64,000 nt of DNA from JANLVJ01 sp031363945 (GCA_031363945.1 JANLVJ010000033.1:142075-206074); one strand, 5' to 3'. Counted from the stretch's first letter, positions 54,201 to 63,822 are shown. The notes: a model not told the origin generated them from the sequence alone. Translations and numbers: made by a program.

Positions 54201-55751
54201 ATGATTCAGGAAGTCAAAACCAGTTCGGGTATACCCGTAAGAGAAGTATATACCGGCCCGGTTACAGAAGCGGCTTTACCCGGAATATTCCCCTATACAA
54301 GAGGTATTCAGGCAGACATGTATCGGGGCAAAATGTGGACAATGAGGCAGTATGCTGGCTTTTCGACTGCTGAAGAGTCAAATAAACGGTATAAATATTT
54401 ACTTGCCCAAGGTACAACCGGTTTATCAGTTGCCTTTGATCTGCCTACTCAGATCGGTTATGATTCAGACCACCTCTTTGCTGAGGGCGAGGTCGGAAAG
54501 GTTGGTGTAGCTATTGATTCACTGATTGATATGGAGCAGCTGTTCGATGGCATTGACCTTTCTCAAATCAGTACTTCAATGACCATTAACGCGACAGCTG
54601 CCATTTTACTGTGTATGTATATTGCTGTTGCAAAAAAACAGGGTATTGATCTAAAGCTGCTTTCTGGTACAATTCAGAATGATATTCTGAAAGAGTATGC
54701 GGCCAGAGGAACCTATATTTATCCTCCACAGCAGTCAATGCGGCTTATCACTGATATTTTTGCATACTGCAGTGAAGAATTACCCAGGTGGAATACTATT
54801 TCTATTTCTGGCTATCATATCAGAGAAGCCGGTTCTACTGCTGTTCAGGAACTTGCCTTTACCCTGGCCAATGGTAAAGCGTATGTAAAGGCCGCAATAG
54901 CTGTTGGGCTTGATATAAATATTTTTGCACCCCGGCTGTCCTTTTTTTTTAACTGTCACAACAATTTCTTTGAAGAAATAGCCAAGTTCAGGGCAGCAAG
55001 ACGAATGTGGGCTAAAATAACCACTGAACTCGGAGCGACTGATCCCAAGGCCCATCAGCTGAGGTTTCATTGCCAGACAGGTGGGTCAACTCTTACTGCC
55101 CAGCAGCCCTTGAATAACATTGTAAGAACCACTATACAGGCCATGGCTGCTATTATGGGGGGCACGCAGAGCTTGCATACAAACGGCTATGATGAAGCTC
55201 TTTCATTACCAACAGAACAGGCTGCAACGATAGCCTTACGTACACAGCAGATTCTTGCTGTAGAAAGTGGTATTTCGTCAACTGCAGATCCACTTGCAGG
55301 CTCTTACTTTGTTGAAAGTCTGACTGATGAAATTGAAGAACTCAGTTTGCAGTACATTGATCAGATTGATAAACTCGGAGGTTCTGTTAAGGCAATTGAA
55401 ACTGGTTTTATTCAGAAAGAGATAGCAGAGGCGGCCTACCAGTTTCAAAAAGACCTTGAGCAACATAAACAAAGTATTGTTGGTGTTAATATTTTTGTAG
55501 TACCCGAAAAACCGTTGGGCAAGTTGTTTCAGGTATCAGATCAGATAAGAGTAAATCAGACTGATAAACTGGCAGTCTTACGTTCATATAGACAAACGAT
55601 AGCAGTTCTCAACGCACTTGAAAATCTAAGAATTGCAGCAGGGGGTACCGAAAACCTTATTCCTTATATTCTCATAGCAGTTGAGAATTATGCCACACTG
55701 GGTGAAATCTCAGACATACTTAGAAGCGAATTCGGAGAATATCAAGCATAG
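54201..55751 (+). CDS. Methylmalonyl-CoA mutase catalytic chain, lacking B12 domain
   Basis: From the ATG at 54201 the protein is 516 residues, matching only the TIM-barrel (substrate-binding) part of the 700-residue mutase family. RQYAGFS keeps the Tyr and SMRLITDIFAY the Arg that set methylmalonyl-CoA over isobutyryl-CoA, where Phe and Gln are found. SGYHIREAG keeps the catalytic His. The C-terminal cobalamin-binding domain with DxHxxG is absent and is not encoded next door. A separate B12-binding partner elsewhere is expected. The frame could start at TTG 54186; ATG is preferred. Confidence 0.85.
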   Translation: MIQEVKTSSGIPVREVYTGPVTEAALPGIFPYTRGIQADMYRGKMWTMRQYAGFSTAEESNKRYKYLLAQGTTGLSVAFDLPTQIGYDSDHLFAEGEVGKVGVAIDSLIDMEQLFDGIDLSQISTSMTINATAAILLCMYIAVAKKQGIDLKLLSGTIQNDILKEYAARGTYIYPPQQSMRLITDIFAYCSEELPRWNTISISGYHIREAGSTAVQELAFTLANGKAYVKAAIAVGLDINIFAPRLSFFFNCHNNFFEEIAKFRAARRMWAKITTELGATDPKAHQLRFHCQTGGSTLTAQQPLNNIVRTTIQAMAAIMGGTQSLHTNGYDEALSLPTEQAATIALRTQQILAVESGISSTADPLAGSYFVESLTDEIEELSLQYIDQIDKLGGSVKAIETGFIQKEIAEAAYQFQKDLEQHKQSIVGVNIFVVPEKPLGKLFQVSDQIRVNQTDKLAVLRSYRQTIAVLNALENLRIAAGGTENLIPYILIAVENYATLGEISDILRSEFGEYQA

Positions 55752-55934
55752 TTTAAACCAGCTAACAGGCTATTATTTAAAAGGTGTTAATAACTATAGG
55801 GTAAGGAAACCTGAAAATCTGAGAAAAATATGGTGTTTAAACCCTAATTATTAACCGTTAATATAAAGTACGTTACAAACCCTTTTTTTTAACATAAAAC
55901 TCTGTATATCAATAATTTACTCATTGCAAAAATA

Positions 55935-55967
55935 TTGACGTTTTATCAGATTTTTTTTCTAATCTTG
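55935..55967 (+). promoter_or_regulatory. Possible dnaA promoter
   Basis: TTG at 55935-55937 and TAATCTTG at 55960-55967 (one mismatch to TAnnTTTG) are spaced by 22 nt, slightly long. The leader to the ATG at 56035 would be about 60 nt. Confidence 0.35.
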
Positions 55968-56034
55968 TTCAGACCTCTTATTGGAACCCTATTTTTTTCC
56001 AGTACTTGAAAATCAACTTATTAACATTTTACCT

Positions 56035-57468
56035 ATGGAAAAAACCTGTCAGTCTGTGTGGGAAAATTGTCTTCGGATAATAAAGGATAATGTACCCACT
56101 CAAAGTTTCAAGACCTGGTTTGAGCCTATCAATGCACTAAAACTTGAAGCATCTATTTTAACCATTCAGGTTCCCAGTCTTTTTTTCTACGAATGGCTTG
56201 AAGAGCATTATGTAAACCTGCTCAGAAAAACGATTAAACACGAACTCGGAGTTGAAGGTCGTCTAGAGTACAATATCGTAATGGATAAGGCAACGCATGG
56301 TACTAATAATAAACCGTTTACTATCAATATTCCGACTTCAGGCAATGGTGAACTGAAAAATCAATCAGTTCCAATGCCGGTGAAAATAAATGAATCTATT
56401 CAGAATCCGTTTGTGATTCCTGGTTTGAAAAAGATCAATATTGACCCACAGTTAAATTCAAATTATTCATTCGATAATTTTGTCGAAGGTGATTGTAACA
56501 GGCTTGCAAGGTCAGCTGGTTTTGCTGTTGCTGGAAAACCAGGTGGAACATCTTTTAATCCGCTGATGATTTATGGTGGTACTGGTTTAGGTAAAACACA
56601 CCTTGCTCAGGCAATAGGAGCCTCTGTTAAAACGCATCATCCAGATAAACTGGTTCTATATGTTTCTGCAGAGAAATATACCCAGCAGTTCGTCGATTCT
56701 CTGAAAAATAATTCAGTTAATGATTTTGTCAATTTTTATCAGTTGATGGACGTACTCATTGTAGATGATGTACACAACCTGGCAGGACGTGACCGAACTC
56801 AGGAAATATTTTTCCATACCTTTAATCACCTTCACCAGACAGGAAAGCAAATTATATTAACTTCTGATAAAGCTCCCAAAGATTTAAGCGGCCTTGAAGA
56901 ACGTCTCCTTTCAAGGTTTAAATGGGGTTTGTCTGCAGATCTTCAAATGCCAGACCTAGATACACGGATTGCCATTCTGCATACTAAAATGCAAAAGGAC
57001 GGTATTGAACTTCCATCAGAAATTATTGAATATATAGCACATAATGTAGATACTAACGTCAGAGAGCTCGAAGGAGCGCTGATTACATTACTGGCACATG
57101 CAACGATGAATCGTAAAGAAATTGACCTGCCGCTTGCCAAGCAGATGCTCAAGAATTTTATCAAAAACGTTTCACGTGAAATATCTATTGAATATATCCA
57201 GAAACTAGTATGTGAATATTTTGAAGTACCTATTGAAATGGTTAAATCAAAGACCCGTAAGCGCGAAATTGTACAGGCCAGACAAATTTCAATGTATCTG
57301 GCAAAAAACCTAACCAAATCTTCATTGAAATCTATTGGCCAGTTTTTTGGTGGCCGTGATCACTCCACTGTTATTTATGCCTGCCAGACGGTTGATGACC
57401 TGATCGATACGGATAAAAAATTCAAGGGTTATGTACAGGACATTCAAAACAAGCTCAAGATGAGCTAG
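56035..57468 (+). CDS. dnaA: Chromosomal replication initiator DnaA
   Basis: From the ATG at 56035 the protein is 477 residues: domain I (about 1-75, FKTWFEPI motif), a linker, the AAA+ domain with Walker A GGTGLGKTHLA and Walker B LIVDDVHNL, and the C-terminal DNA-binding domain with GGRDHSTVIYA. DnaA binds oriC boxes and opens the origin. A longer frame starts at TTG 55981 but the ATG fits family starts. DnaN/recF are not next door, as is common in Bacteroidota. Three DnaA-box-like nonamers lie upstream. Confidence 0.96.
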   Translation: MEKTCQSVWENCLRIIKDNVPTQSFKTWFEPINALKLEASILTIQVPSLFFYEWLEEHYVNLLRKTIKHELGVEGRLEYNIVMDKATHGTNNKPFTINIPTSGNGELKNQSVPMPVKINESIQNPFVIPGLKKINIDPQLNSNYSFDNFVEGDCNRLARSAGFAVAGKPGGTSFNPLMIYGGTGLGKTHLAQAIGASVKTHHPDKLVLYVSAEKYTQQFVDSLKNNSVNDFVNFYQLMDVLIVDDVHNLAGRDRTQEIFFHTFNHLHQTGKQIILTSDKAPKDLSGLEERLLSRFKWGLSADLQMPDLDTRIAILHTKMQKDGIELPSEIIEYIAHNVDTNVRELEGALITLLAHATMNRKEIDLPLAKQMLKNFIKNVSREISIEYIQKLVCEYFEVPIEMVKSKTRKREIVQARQISMYLAKNLTKSSLKSIGQFFGGRDHSTVIYACQTVDDLIDTDKKFKGYVQDIQNKLKMS

Positions 57469-57591
57469 TCTGAATTAGCCTTTGCCAGGGATAGATCAGG
57501 AAATGCTGCCGGGGTCTGGTTCCTTTTCACTTATGCAATTCGGTTAGGTTGTTGTTTGCGAAGGTCGATTTATGAGTTAGGACAAAGCCAG

Positions 57592-58371
57592 TTACCAGCT
57601 ACCACCTGCACCACCGCCGCCGGTATCACCACCACCAAAGCCTCCAAAACCACCACCGTCGTCTCTTCCACCACTATTGCCACCGCCCCAACCTTCGTTG
57701 CGACCACCGCCACCCATCATACCACCAAGTAGCATCCAGAATGGCCAGTTTGAGCCTCCACCAGAAATATGCTGGCCTGGGCCACCTCCGCCTTTGGTGA
57801 TTGAAATGATTATAAAAACAACTAGTATAATCAGGAAAATCCAGTTTGAATTACCGCGACCCTTTGCTTCTTTGGGCCTTTTATCGTGAAATTCTCCCGT
57901 TGCATAACCCATCAGTTGGGATGTGCCAGCATTAAGACCAGCATAATATTGATTTTGCTTAAAAGCAGGAATCATAATATTATCGATTACCCTGCGACTT
58001 AGGGCATCGGTTACAACTGGTTCAAGCCCGTTGCCAACTGTAATCCAGGCTTTGTGTTCGGCACCGGAAATTAGAATCAGAATTCCATTATTTTTTTTGG
58101 CAGCTCCGATTTTCCATTTTTGAAATGTTTTTATTGTATAGTCAGAGATATCAAAGCCTTCAAGTGATTTTACTGTAATGACAGCAATCTGATTGGTAGT
58201 TGAGTCATCAAATGCCACAAGCTTCGATTCCAAGGCACGGGTTTCTTCTGCAGTCATTAAACCGGCGAAGTCATTTACTAGCCTTGCCGGACTTGATTGT
58301 GTAGGAAGTGTTTGAGCTCCTGCCAAAAAAGTAATAAATAGTAGCGCGATGAAATAAGCAATTTTTTTCAA
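57592..58371 (-). CDS. TPM-domain protein with Gly-rich C-terminal tail
   Basis: The 259-residue protein has a signal peptide (FIALLFITFLAGAQ), a TPM (YgcG) domain at about 30-165 with VNDFAGLMTAEETRALE and IGAAKKNNGILILIS, a membrane helix (about 178-195) and a Gly/Ser/Trp-rich tail of about 60 residues. TPM proteins are linked to photosystem II repair in plants and to unknown envelope roles in bacteria. It is the third gene of a LemA-TPM-TPM cluster, 84 bp after the small TPM gene. Confidence 0.85.
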   Translation of the reverse strand: MKKIAYFIALLFITFLAGAQTLPTQSSPARLVNDFAGLMTAEETRALESKLVAFDDSTTNQIAVITVKSLEGFDISDYTIKTFQKWKIGAAKKNNGILILISGAEHKAWITVGNGLEPVVTDALSRRVIDNIMIPAFKQNQYYAGLNAGTSQLMGYATGEFHDKRPKEAKGRGNSNWIFLIILVVFIIISITKGGGGPGQHISGGGSNWPFWMLLGGMMGGGGRNEGWGGGNSGGRDDGGGFGGFGGGDTGGGGAGGSW

Positions 58372-58455
58372 AAATCTGGTTTTAATAAATTAATCAGGTT
58401 TTATGTAATAGCACTCTAAAAGCTATATTATTAAACAAATAGTCAATACAGGAAA

Positions 58456-58884
58456 TTATTCAGCTTCATATACATCATCTGATAATTCGTTTTTATCATT
58501 TTGCTCATGTGGGTAAAACTTTTTTAGGCTCATACCCACCAGTAATATGGCAGCTACAACCCCCTCAGTTATTTTGCCCAACTTAAAATGGTCACGCATC
58601 ACATCCCTGCTATCTTCCCAAAACAAGGGTCCTGTTTTACTGTGAATGCCCTTATCACCGATGATAGAGAATTTTCTATCATCGCTAGCCAGATAGATTA
58701 AAACCCCATTACGGTGCTTTGTCTCATCCATTTTTAATTTTTTAAAAAAATAGCCGGCTCTATCAATCGGGTTGATATAGCATGTTTTCTCAACGCAGAC
58801 CCGAATTTCTCCACTAGTCATATTTTCTGCCATTTGTATGGCAGATTTTATTTGATCCTTACTCTCGGCATTAAAAAATCCCAT
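58456..58884 (-). CDS. Short TPM-domain protein
   Basis: The 142-residue protein has the TPM pattern without signal peptide: IKSAIQMAENMTSGEIRVCV at the N-terminus, then RNGVLIYLASDDRKFSIIGDKGIH near residue 78. It lacks the membrane helix and Gly-rich tail of its larger neighbour, so it may be cytoplasmic. It lies 77 bp after lemA. Confidence 0.82.
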   Translation of the reverse strand: MGFFNAESKDQIKSAIQMAENMTSGEIRVCVEKTCYINPIDRAGYFFKKLKMDETKHRNGVLIYLASDDRKFSIIGDKGIHSKTGPLFWEDSRDVMRDHFKLGKITEGVVAAILLVGMSLKKFYPHEQNDKNELSDDVYEAE

Positions 58885-58961
58885 CTATTATTATTTAGAT
58901 TAATTGAGCAAATGGTATGTTATTATTTGGTTTACTTCATCAATAATCTTGAAAATTTACC

Positions 58962-59540
58962 TTAAAACTGAACCTTAGGAGCATTCTGGGCAGCAGCTTC
59001 AGCCTGAAAGTATGGCTTTTGCTTAAAGTTGAACATATTAGCTGAAATGTTAGAAGGGAAACTTCTCACTTTGGTATTATAATCTTGAGTAACCGCGTTA
59101 AATTTTTCTCTTTCTACCGATATTCTATTTTCAGTACCTTCTAATTGTGATTGTAATTCTTTAAATGATTCAGTTGCCCTTAATTCAGGATATCTTTCAG
59201 ACACAACCATAAGTCTGCCTAAGGCCTGGCTTAACTGACCTTGTTTGGCCTGAAATTCCTGTAGCTTTTCTGGAGTAAGGTTGGTAGGATCAATTTTCAT
59301 TGAACTAGCCTCGGAGCGGGCCTTAATGACATCAGTCAGTGTTTTCTGCTCAAAATTGGCAGCCCCTTTAACAGTACTTACCAGGTTAGGAATCAAATCT
59401 GATCTTCTCTTGTACGCATTTTGTACTTGTCCCCATTGAGACTTTACTTGTTCATCAAGGCTTACAAGTGAATTATAACTACAAGAATTGAGTGAAAACA
59501 GTGTTGCAGCACCGATCAAAAAAAGCGCAAATTTTTTCAT
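58962..59540 (-). CDS. LemA-family lipoprotein
   Basis: The 192-residue protein has a signal peptide with a Cys near residue 20 (LNSCSYN) and the LemA pattern YNSLVSLDEQVKSQWGQVQN and KRRSDLIPNLVSTVKG, with long coiled helices. LemA proteins are membrane-anchored; their role is unclear. LemA followed by TPM-domain genes is a recurring bacterial pairing. It is the first gene of the leftward cluster. Confidence 0.9.
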   Translation of the reverse strand: MKKFALFLIGAATLFSLNSCSYNSLVSLDEQVKSQWGQVQNAYKRRSDLIPNLVSTVKGAANFEQKTLTDVIKARSEASSMKIDPTNLTPEKLQEFQAKQGQLSQALGRLMVVSERYPELRATESFKELQSQLEGTENRISVEREKFNAVTQDYNTKVRSFPSNISANMFNFKQKPYFQAEAAAQNAPKVQF

Positions 59541-59648
59541 GAATAATAGTTCTAGGTTTACTTAAAAGGATTTGTTAGCCTGATGGCCTATTTAATCCTG
59601 CAATTGATGTGATAGTTATAGTTATAAAACTAAATAATTAGTACTTAA

Positions 59649-60584
59649 TTAAAGCACAGGAATTGTTTTTTTGTCGCTTACCACTAATTCAGAAGGCAAG
59701 TTCATCAAAATATGTTCTTTGAGTGTCAGGGTCAATTTTTTTCTGGGATAATCTTTCAGGGTTATTAAACTTATTTGCCTGGCCGGTTTTGGGTCAGCAA
59801 ATTCTTTAATACGTTGCATTTGCTCAGGTCTTAAATTTAATGCTGCCAGATGTGGAATTATGGTAACTCCTTCACTTGAATCTACCAGATTAATTAGCGT
59901 TTCTATACTGCCAGATTCATAATGCAAAGCATTGAATGATTGTTCAGACTTTTTTAATTCACAAAGGTTTAACATCTGATTTCTGAAACAATGCCCCTCT
60001 TCTAAAAGCCATAGCTCATTGATATCAATCTGGGATGGAAGCAGGTATTTCTTGGTGTACACTTTATTTGTCGGTGATACATAGGCAAAGAACTCTTCCT
60101 GGAATAGTAATTCTTCATCGAGTTTGTCCTCATATAATGGGGTTGCTGCAAGGCCTATATCAATATTTCCATTTTTAAGACGAACGATCATTTCATCAGT
60201 CACCATTTCTTCTATATAAACCTGCAAAGCGGGGAAATTACCCGTAAAAGATTTCAGGAACCGCGGTAGCAGATAGGGGGCAAGGGTAGGAATTATACCA
60301 ATTTTGACTATTCCGCTAACAGTACCCCTTAATTCGGCAGCACATTCTTTCAGTGACTTTGCTTCAAGTAAAATGATTCTGATACGTTTAATAATTTCTT
60401 CACCAGCCTTGGTAGTAATCACTGGCTTTCTGTCTCTTTCAAAAAGCTTTAGACCCAATTCTTCTTCCAGCTTTTGAACCATCATACTCAGAGTTGGCTG
60501 TGTGACAAAACAACGTGCAGCTGCTTTTGCGAAATGTCTTTCTTTGTCAATGGCTAACACATACTCCATTTGCTGGAAATTCAT
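59649..60584 (-). CDS. oxyR: Hydrogen-peroxide sensor OxyR (LysR family)
   Basis: The 311-residue LysR protein has an N-terminal helix-turn-helix (about 1-60) and, in its effector domain, Cys199 and Cys208 in GHCFRNQMLNLC. These are the same positions as the redox pair in E. coli OxyR, so peroxide sensing by disulfide formation is well supported. It would control catalase, peroxiredoxin and ferritin-like genes. A TATTTTTG box at 60611-60618 gives a short leader. It is divergent from the flavoprotein gene (156-bp gap). Confidence 0.93.
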   Translation of the reverse strand: MNFQQMEYVLAIDKERHFAKAAARCFVTQPTLSMMVQKLEEELGLKLFERDRKPVITTKAGEEIIKRIRIILLEAKSLKECAAELRGTVSGIVKIGIIPTLAPYLLPRFLKSFTGNFPALQVYIEEMVTDEMIVRLKNGNIDIGLAATPLYEDKLDEELLFQEEFFAYVSPTNKVYTKKYLLPSQIDINELWLLEEGHCFRNQMLNLCELKKSEQSFNALHYESGSIETLINLVDSSEGVTIIPHLAALNLRPEQMQRIKEFADPKPARQISLITLKDYPRKKLTLTLKEHILMNLPSELVVSDKKTIPVL

Positions 60585-60610
60585 TTGATAGATAGTGTTT
60601 ATTATTAAAT

Positions 60611-60618
60611 CAAAAATA
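60611..60618 (-). promoter_or_regulatory. Possible -7 box for oxyR
   Basis: TATTTTTG on the minus strand, 27 nt before the oxyR ATG. The nearest TTG upstream is too far (27 nt) for a good -33. Confidence 0.35.
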
Positions 60619-60740
60619 TCAATTTAAGTTAATCTTTACTTATTAACAACAATGAATATGTTTAGTACTAACCCTAATTCATTTAATACATCGTTTTTTA
60701 GATATCTTAGCGTCTTATTTCCAGAATAGATACCTGGCCT

Positions 60741-62300
60741 ATGGTACAATCAGTCGAAATTGAAGTTCAACCCCAATTCAGCAATGATCTTGGGCATATA
60801 AAAGAAAAGGCTGCCCAGAAAACGGGTATACCATTAATTGAAATACAGCATATTTTAATCGAAAAGCGGTCAATCGATGCGCGTTCCAAAAATGTATTTT
60901 ACAGGCTGCGCGTACTGATAAATACAGAAGCTGAATTTTCCCAGTCTGAAAAAGAAATGGTTCACCCGGTTAAGTCAGTCAGCAATGGTCAGCGTGTCCT
61001 GATTATTGGTGCAGGTCCGGCGGGGCTGTTTGCCGCACTCAGACTCATTGAGCATGGTATGAAGCCAATAATTTTAGACAGGGGAAAATCAGTTCGTGAT
61101 AGAAGACGCGATCTTGCAACAATTCACCGTCAGGGTGTAATAAATACTGAGTCGAATTACTGTTTTGGCGAAGGGGGGGCAGGTACTTATTCAGATGGTA
61201 AACTTTATACCAGGTCTGGTGATAAAGAGCAGATCAAAGCTGTACTTGGTATATTTATTCGATATGGAGCTCCAGATGATATATCAATAGATGCCAGGCC
61301 ACATATAGGAACTAATAAGTTACCAGCAATTATTACGGCCATTCGTGAATATATTATTGAATGCGGGGGAGAAGTTCACTATGGGCAGAAGGTAATTGAT
61401 ATCAATCGCCAGGCGGGTGCAGTCAAATCTGTCGTTACTGCAGATCTTACTGTTTGGGAAGCCAACTATGTAATTCTTGCAACAGGGCATTCAGCCAAAG
61501 ATATTTTTTACCTCCTGAATGAAAAAGGTATTCGAATAGAACCCAAACCATTTGCAATAGGTGTGCGTGTTGAACACCATCAATCTTTGGTTAATTCAAT
61601 TCAATACCATTCAGGTAGCCCGGATCCATTTCTCCCACCTGCATATTATCAGTTAATTGAACAGGTTGAAAACAGGGGAGTATTTTCATTTTGTATGTGT
61701 CCCGGGGGCATTATTGCACCGTGTGCGACCGGCTATGATGAAATTGTAGTAAATGGCTGGTCACCCTCGAAAAGAAATAATCCATTTGCCAATTCAGGTA
61801 TGGTAGTGCAGATCAATCTGGAAGATATTAAAGGTATAGGAACAAACCCACTGGCAGCATTGGAATTTCAACAGCAAATTGAAGCAACAGCTTTCAAGGC
61901 TGGTGGAGGTTCTCTAAAAGCACCGGCTCAACGGATGGTTGATTTTGTTAAAGGAAATATATCAACTGACCTACCTCATAATTCGTATTTACCTGGGGTA
62001 AGTTCTACATCTCTTTCCGATGTGCTTCCAGCGTCAATCTCAAGCAGGTTAAAAGCTGCTTTGCCAGCATTTGATCGAAAGATGAAGGGTTATTATACCA
62101 ATGAAGCAATACTTGTTGGAGTTGAATCACGTACTTCATCACCTGTAAGGGTCCCACGGTCTGCTGAAGATTTTCAGCATCCTGATCTTAACGGCTTCTA
62201 TCCTTGCGGAGAGGGTGCAGGTTATGCAGGTGGAATAATGTCAGCAGCAATTGATGGGCGCATGGTGGCAGATGCTATTGCCAGAAAAATACTCGGTTAG
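60741..62300 (+). CDS. FAD-dependent NAD(P)/FAD-fold oxidoreductase
   Basis: The 519-residue protein has a small N-terminal domain (about 1-80), then the FAD-binding IIGAGPAGLFAALRL (near residue 91), a GEGGAGTYSDGKLYT segment (near 148), RPHIGTNKLP (near 188) and a C-terminal GEGAGYAGGIMSAAIDG (near 493). This is a widespread uncharacterised flavoprotein type resembling BaiN/HI0933-like and geranylgeranyl-reductase-like enzymes. No reaction can be named. It is divergent from oxyR, which may control it. Confidence 0.83.
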   Translation: MVQSVEIEVQPQFSNDLGHIKEKAAQKTGIPLIEIQHILIEKRSIDARSKNVFYRLRVLINTEAEFSQSEKEMVHPVKSVSNGQRVLIIGAGPAGLFAALRLIEHGMKPIILDRGKSVRDRRRDLATIHRQGVINTESNYCFGEGGAGTYSDGKLYTRSGDKEQIKAVLGIFIRYGAPDDISIDARPHIGTNKLPAIITAIREYIIECGGEVHYGQKVIDINRQAGAVKSVVTADLTVWEANYVILATGHSAKDIFYLLNEKGIRIEPKPFAIGVRVEHHQSLVNSIQYHSGSPDPFLPPAYYQLIEQVENRGVFSFCMCPGGIIAPCATGYDEIVVNGWSPSKRNNPFANSGMVVQINLEDIKGIGTNPLAALEFQQQIEATAFKAGGGSLKAPAQRMVDFVKGNISTDLPHNSYLPGVSSTSLSDVLPASISSRLKAALPAFDRKMKGYYTNEAILVGVESRTSSPVRVPRSAEDFQHPDLNGFYPCGEGAGYAGGIMSAAIDGRMVADAIARKILG

Positions 62301-62341
62301 GTCTGGTTTTGATCATCGGCCTGGATGTAGGTTATCTAGCC

Positions 62342-63547
62342 CTAGATCCTGATAAAAATTTTCTTCCTGTATAATATGGTCAGTATCACAAAATAAAATG
62401 CCACATTGACCAGAGCATAACCCAGAGAAGCATTCTTTGCCGACATGATAGTGTGAAAAGATTGGTAAATAAACATTGAAAGGGTTACAGGATCACCTTC
62501 TGCATCATGCCTGAACGGGAGGTTATTAATAATCCTGGGAATCATACCTGACAGGGTGAAGGCTACTATTGCATTCAGGCCAAAGATTTTGAAGAAGGTA
62601 ATCCCTTTATCGAATTTACGAATGTCTATGAAATAGTAAAACATAGCTAGAAATGCCATTGCGATTCCTCCTGCATATAAAACAAACGAACTTGTCCAAA
62701 GGCTTTTATTTATAGGAAACAGAAAATTAAAGATTAAGCCTGCCACGATCAATAAAAATGACGTTGTAAAAAGTCTGATTACCTTAAATTCACTACTTAT
62801 CTTTTTATCATATAATATAACCCCAGCTAGAATACCAATAATGGCCGAAACGATAGCAGGGGCGGTTCCGGTTAGCCCTTCCGGATCCCAGGTCTTTGCT
62901 GGTTTCCACATATGAATATTTGTTAATATCGACCTGTCAATCGTAGCTGAGACATTTACCCCTGGGGCCAAAGAGTAAGTCCCGGTAAAAAGATATGGGA
63001 TCAAAACCATTAGCAGGTAATAACCAACCAACATAGTTGCACCTGTGTAGAAGAGTTGTTTTCTTGTCAGGTACAGGAACAGGAAAGAACTTGCTATATA
63101 CACAAGTGCAATTCGCTGTAAGACCCCCATGATTCTGACCGTTTGAAAATCGAAGAAAGGAAACAAACTTAAAAAAAGCCCGATTAAAAATAATGTAATA
63201 CCTCTTCTGAAGATCTTCAGCATTATGTTTCGGGCATCAATTGCATTTTCCCTCGTGCGGCTTAATGAAAAAACGATGCTTACTCCGACAATAAATAGAA
63301 AGAACGGATAAACGAGATCAGTAGGTGTACACCCGTTCCACGCTGCATGTTCGAGCGGCGTATATATATCGTTCCAGCTCCCGGGATTATTTACCAAAAG
63401 CATGAAAGCAATGGTCAGGCCTCTGAATACGTCTAATGATTGAAGTCTTTGAGGCAGTTCTGCCAGGGTAATCAGTTTTTTTTTCGGGTTTATTACTTCC
63501 TCTTCGGGTTTACTTACTTCTTCAGACTCCTTATTTATTTCTTCCAT
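62342..63547 (-). CDS. Heparan-alpha-glucosaminide N-acetyltransferase-like membrane acyltransferase (DUF5009 type)
   Basis: The 401-residue protein has a Glu/Lys-rich soluble N-terminus (about 1-30), then the pattern RLQSLDVFRGLTIAFMLLVN and WNGCTPTDLVYPFFLFIVG (about 33-95), followed by about nine more membrane helices. This is the HGSNAT-like family that in animals transfers acetyl from cytosolic acetyl-CoA to lysosomal heparan sugars; in Bacteroidota it is thought to acylate envelope or imported glycans. The substrate is unknown. It converges with the flavoprotein gene. Confidence 0.83.
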   Translation of the reverse strand: MEEINKESEEVSKPEEEVINPKKKLITLAELPQRLQSLDVFRGLTIAFMLLVNNPGSWNDIYTPLEHAAWNGCTPTDLVYPFFLFIVGVSIVFSLSRTRENAIDARNIMLKIFRRGITLFLIGLFLSLFPFFDFQTVRIMGVLQRIALVYIASSFLFLYLTRKQLFYTGATMLVGYYLLMVLIPYLFTGTYSLAPGVNVSATIDRSILTNIHMWKPAKTWDPEGLTGTAPAIVSAIIGILAGVILYDKKISSEFKVIRLFTTSFLLIVAGLIFNFLFPINKSLWTSSFVLYAGGIAMAFLAMFYYFIDIRKFDKGITFFKIFGLNAIVAFTLSGMIPRIINNLPFRHDAEGDPVTLSMFIYQSFHTIMSAKNASLGYALVNVAFYFVILTILYRKKIFIRI

Positions 63548-63822
63548 GGCCGTTATTGATTCTTAAATATAGGGGATATGATTATAAAGCGCCATTTTAT
63601 AAGAAACCACTTTATATGATTGCGCTCGGTGTATTTTCAAAACAAACTGATTAATAGCATTCTATACGTAATTCTAGACTGTAGGATGCGATTTATTAAG
63701 TTTTAGTTAAAATATATTCAGTCTTAATGCGCTCAGAGGCTTTTTTCAACGTATCTTTAGGCCCTGAAATACTTGAAAAAGTAGCAGGTGAGTAGTGCTG
63801 AATAAAGATTAAAATAAAAATG
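63548..63822. other. Intergenic region before the rRNA-like leader
   Basis: About 275 bp upstream of the promoter at 63823, increasingly A/T-rich toward its right end. I see no gene and no clear terminator. The A/T tract just before 63823 could act as an UP-like element. Confidence 0.5.

Noticed and set aside
54201..55751. Isobutyryl-CoA mutase as alternative identity
   Set aside because: The substrate-specificity positions are Tyr and Arg (RQYAGFS, SMRLI), as in methylmalonyl-CoA mutase, not Phe and Gln.
57677..57889. Plus-strand Pro-rich open frame
   Set aside because: Antisense shadow of the Gly-rich tail of the TPM protein.
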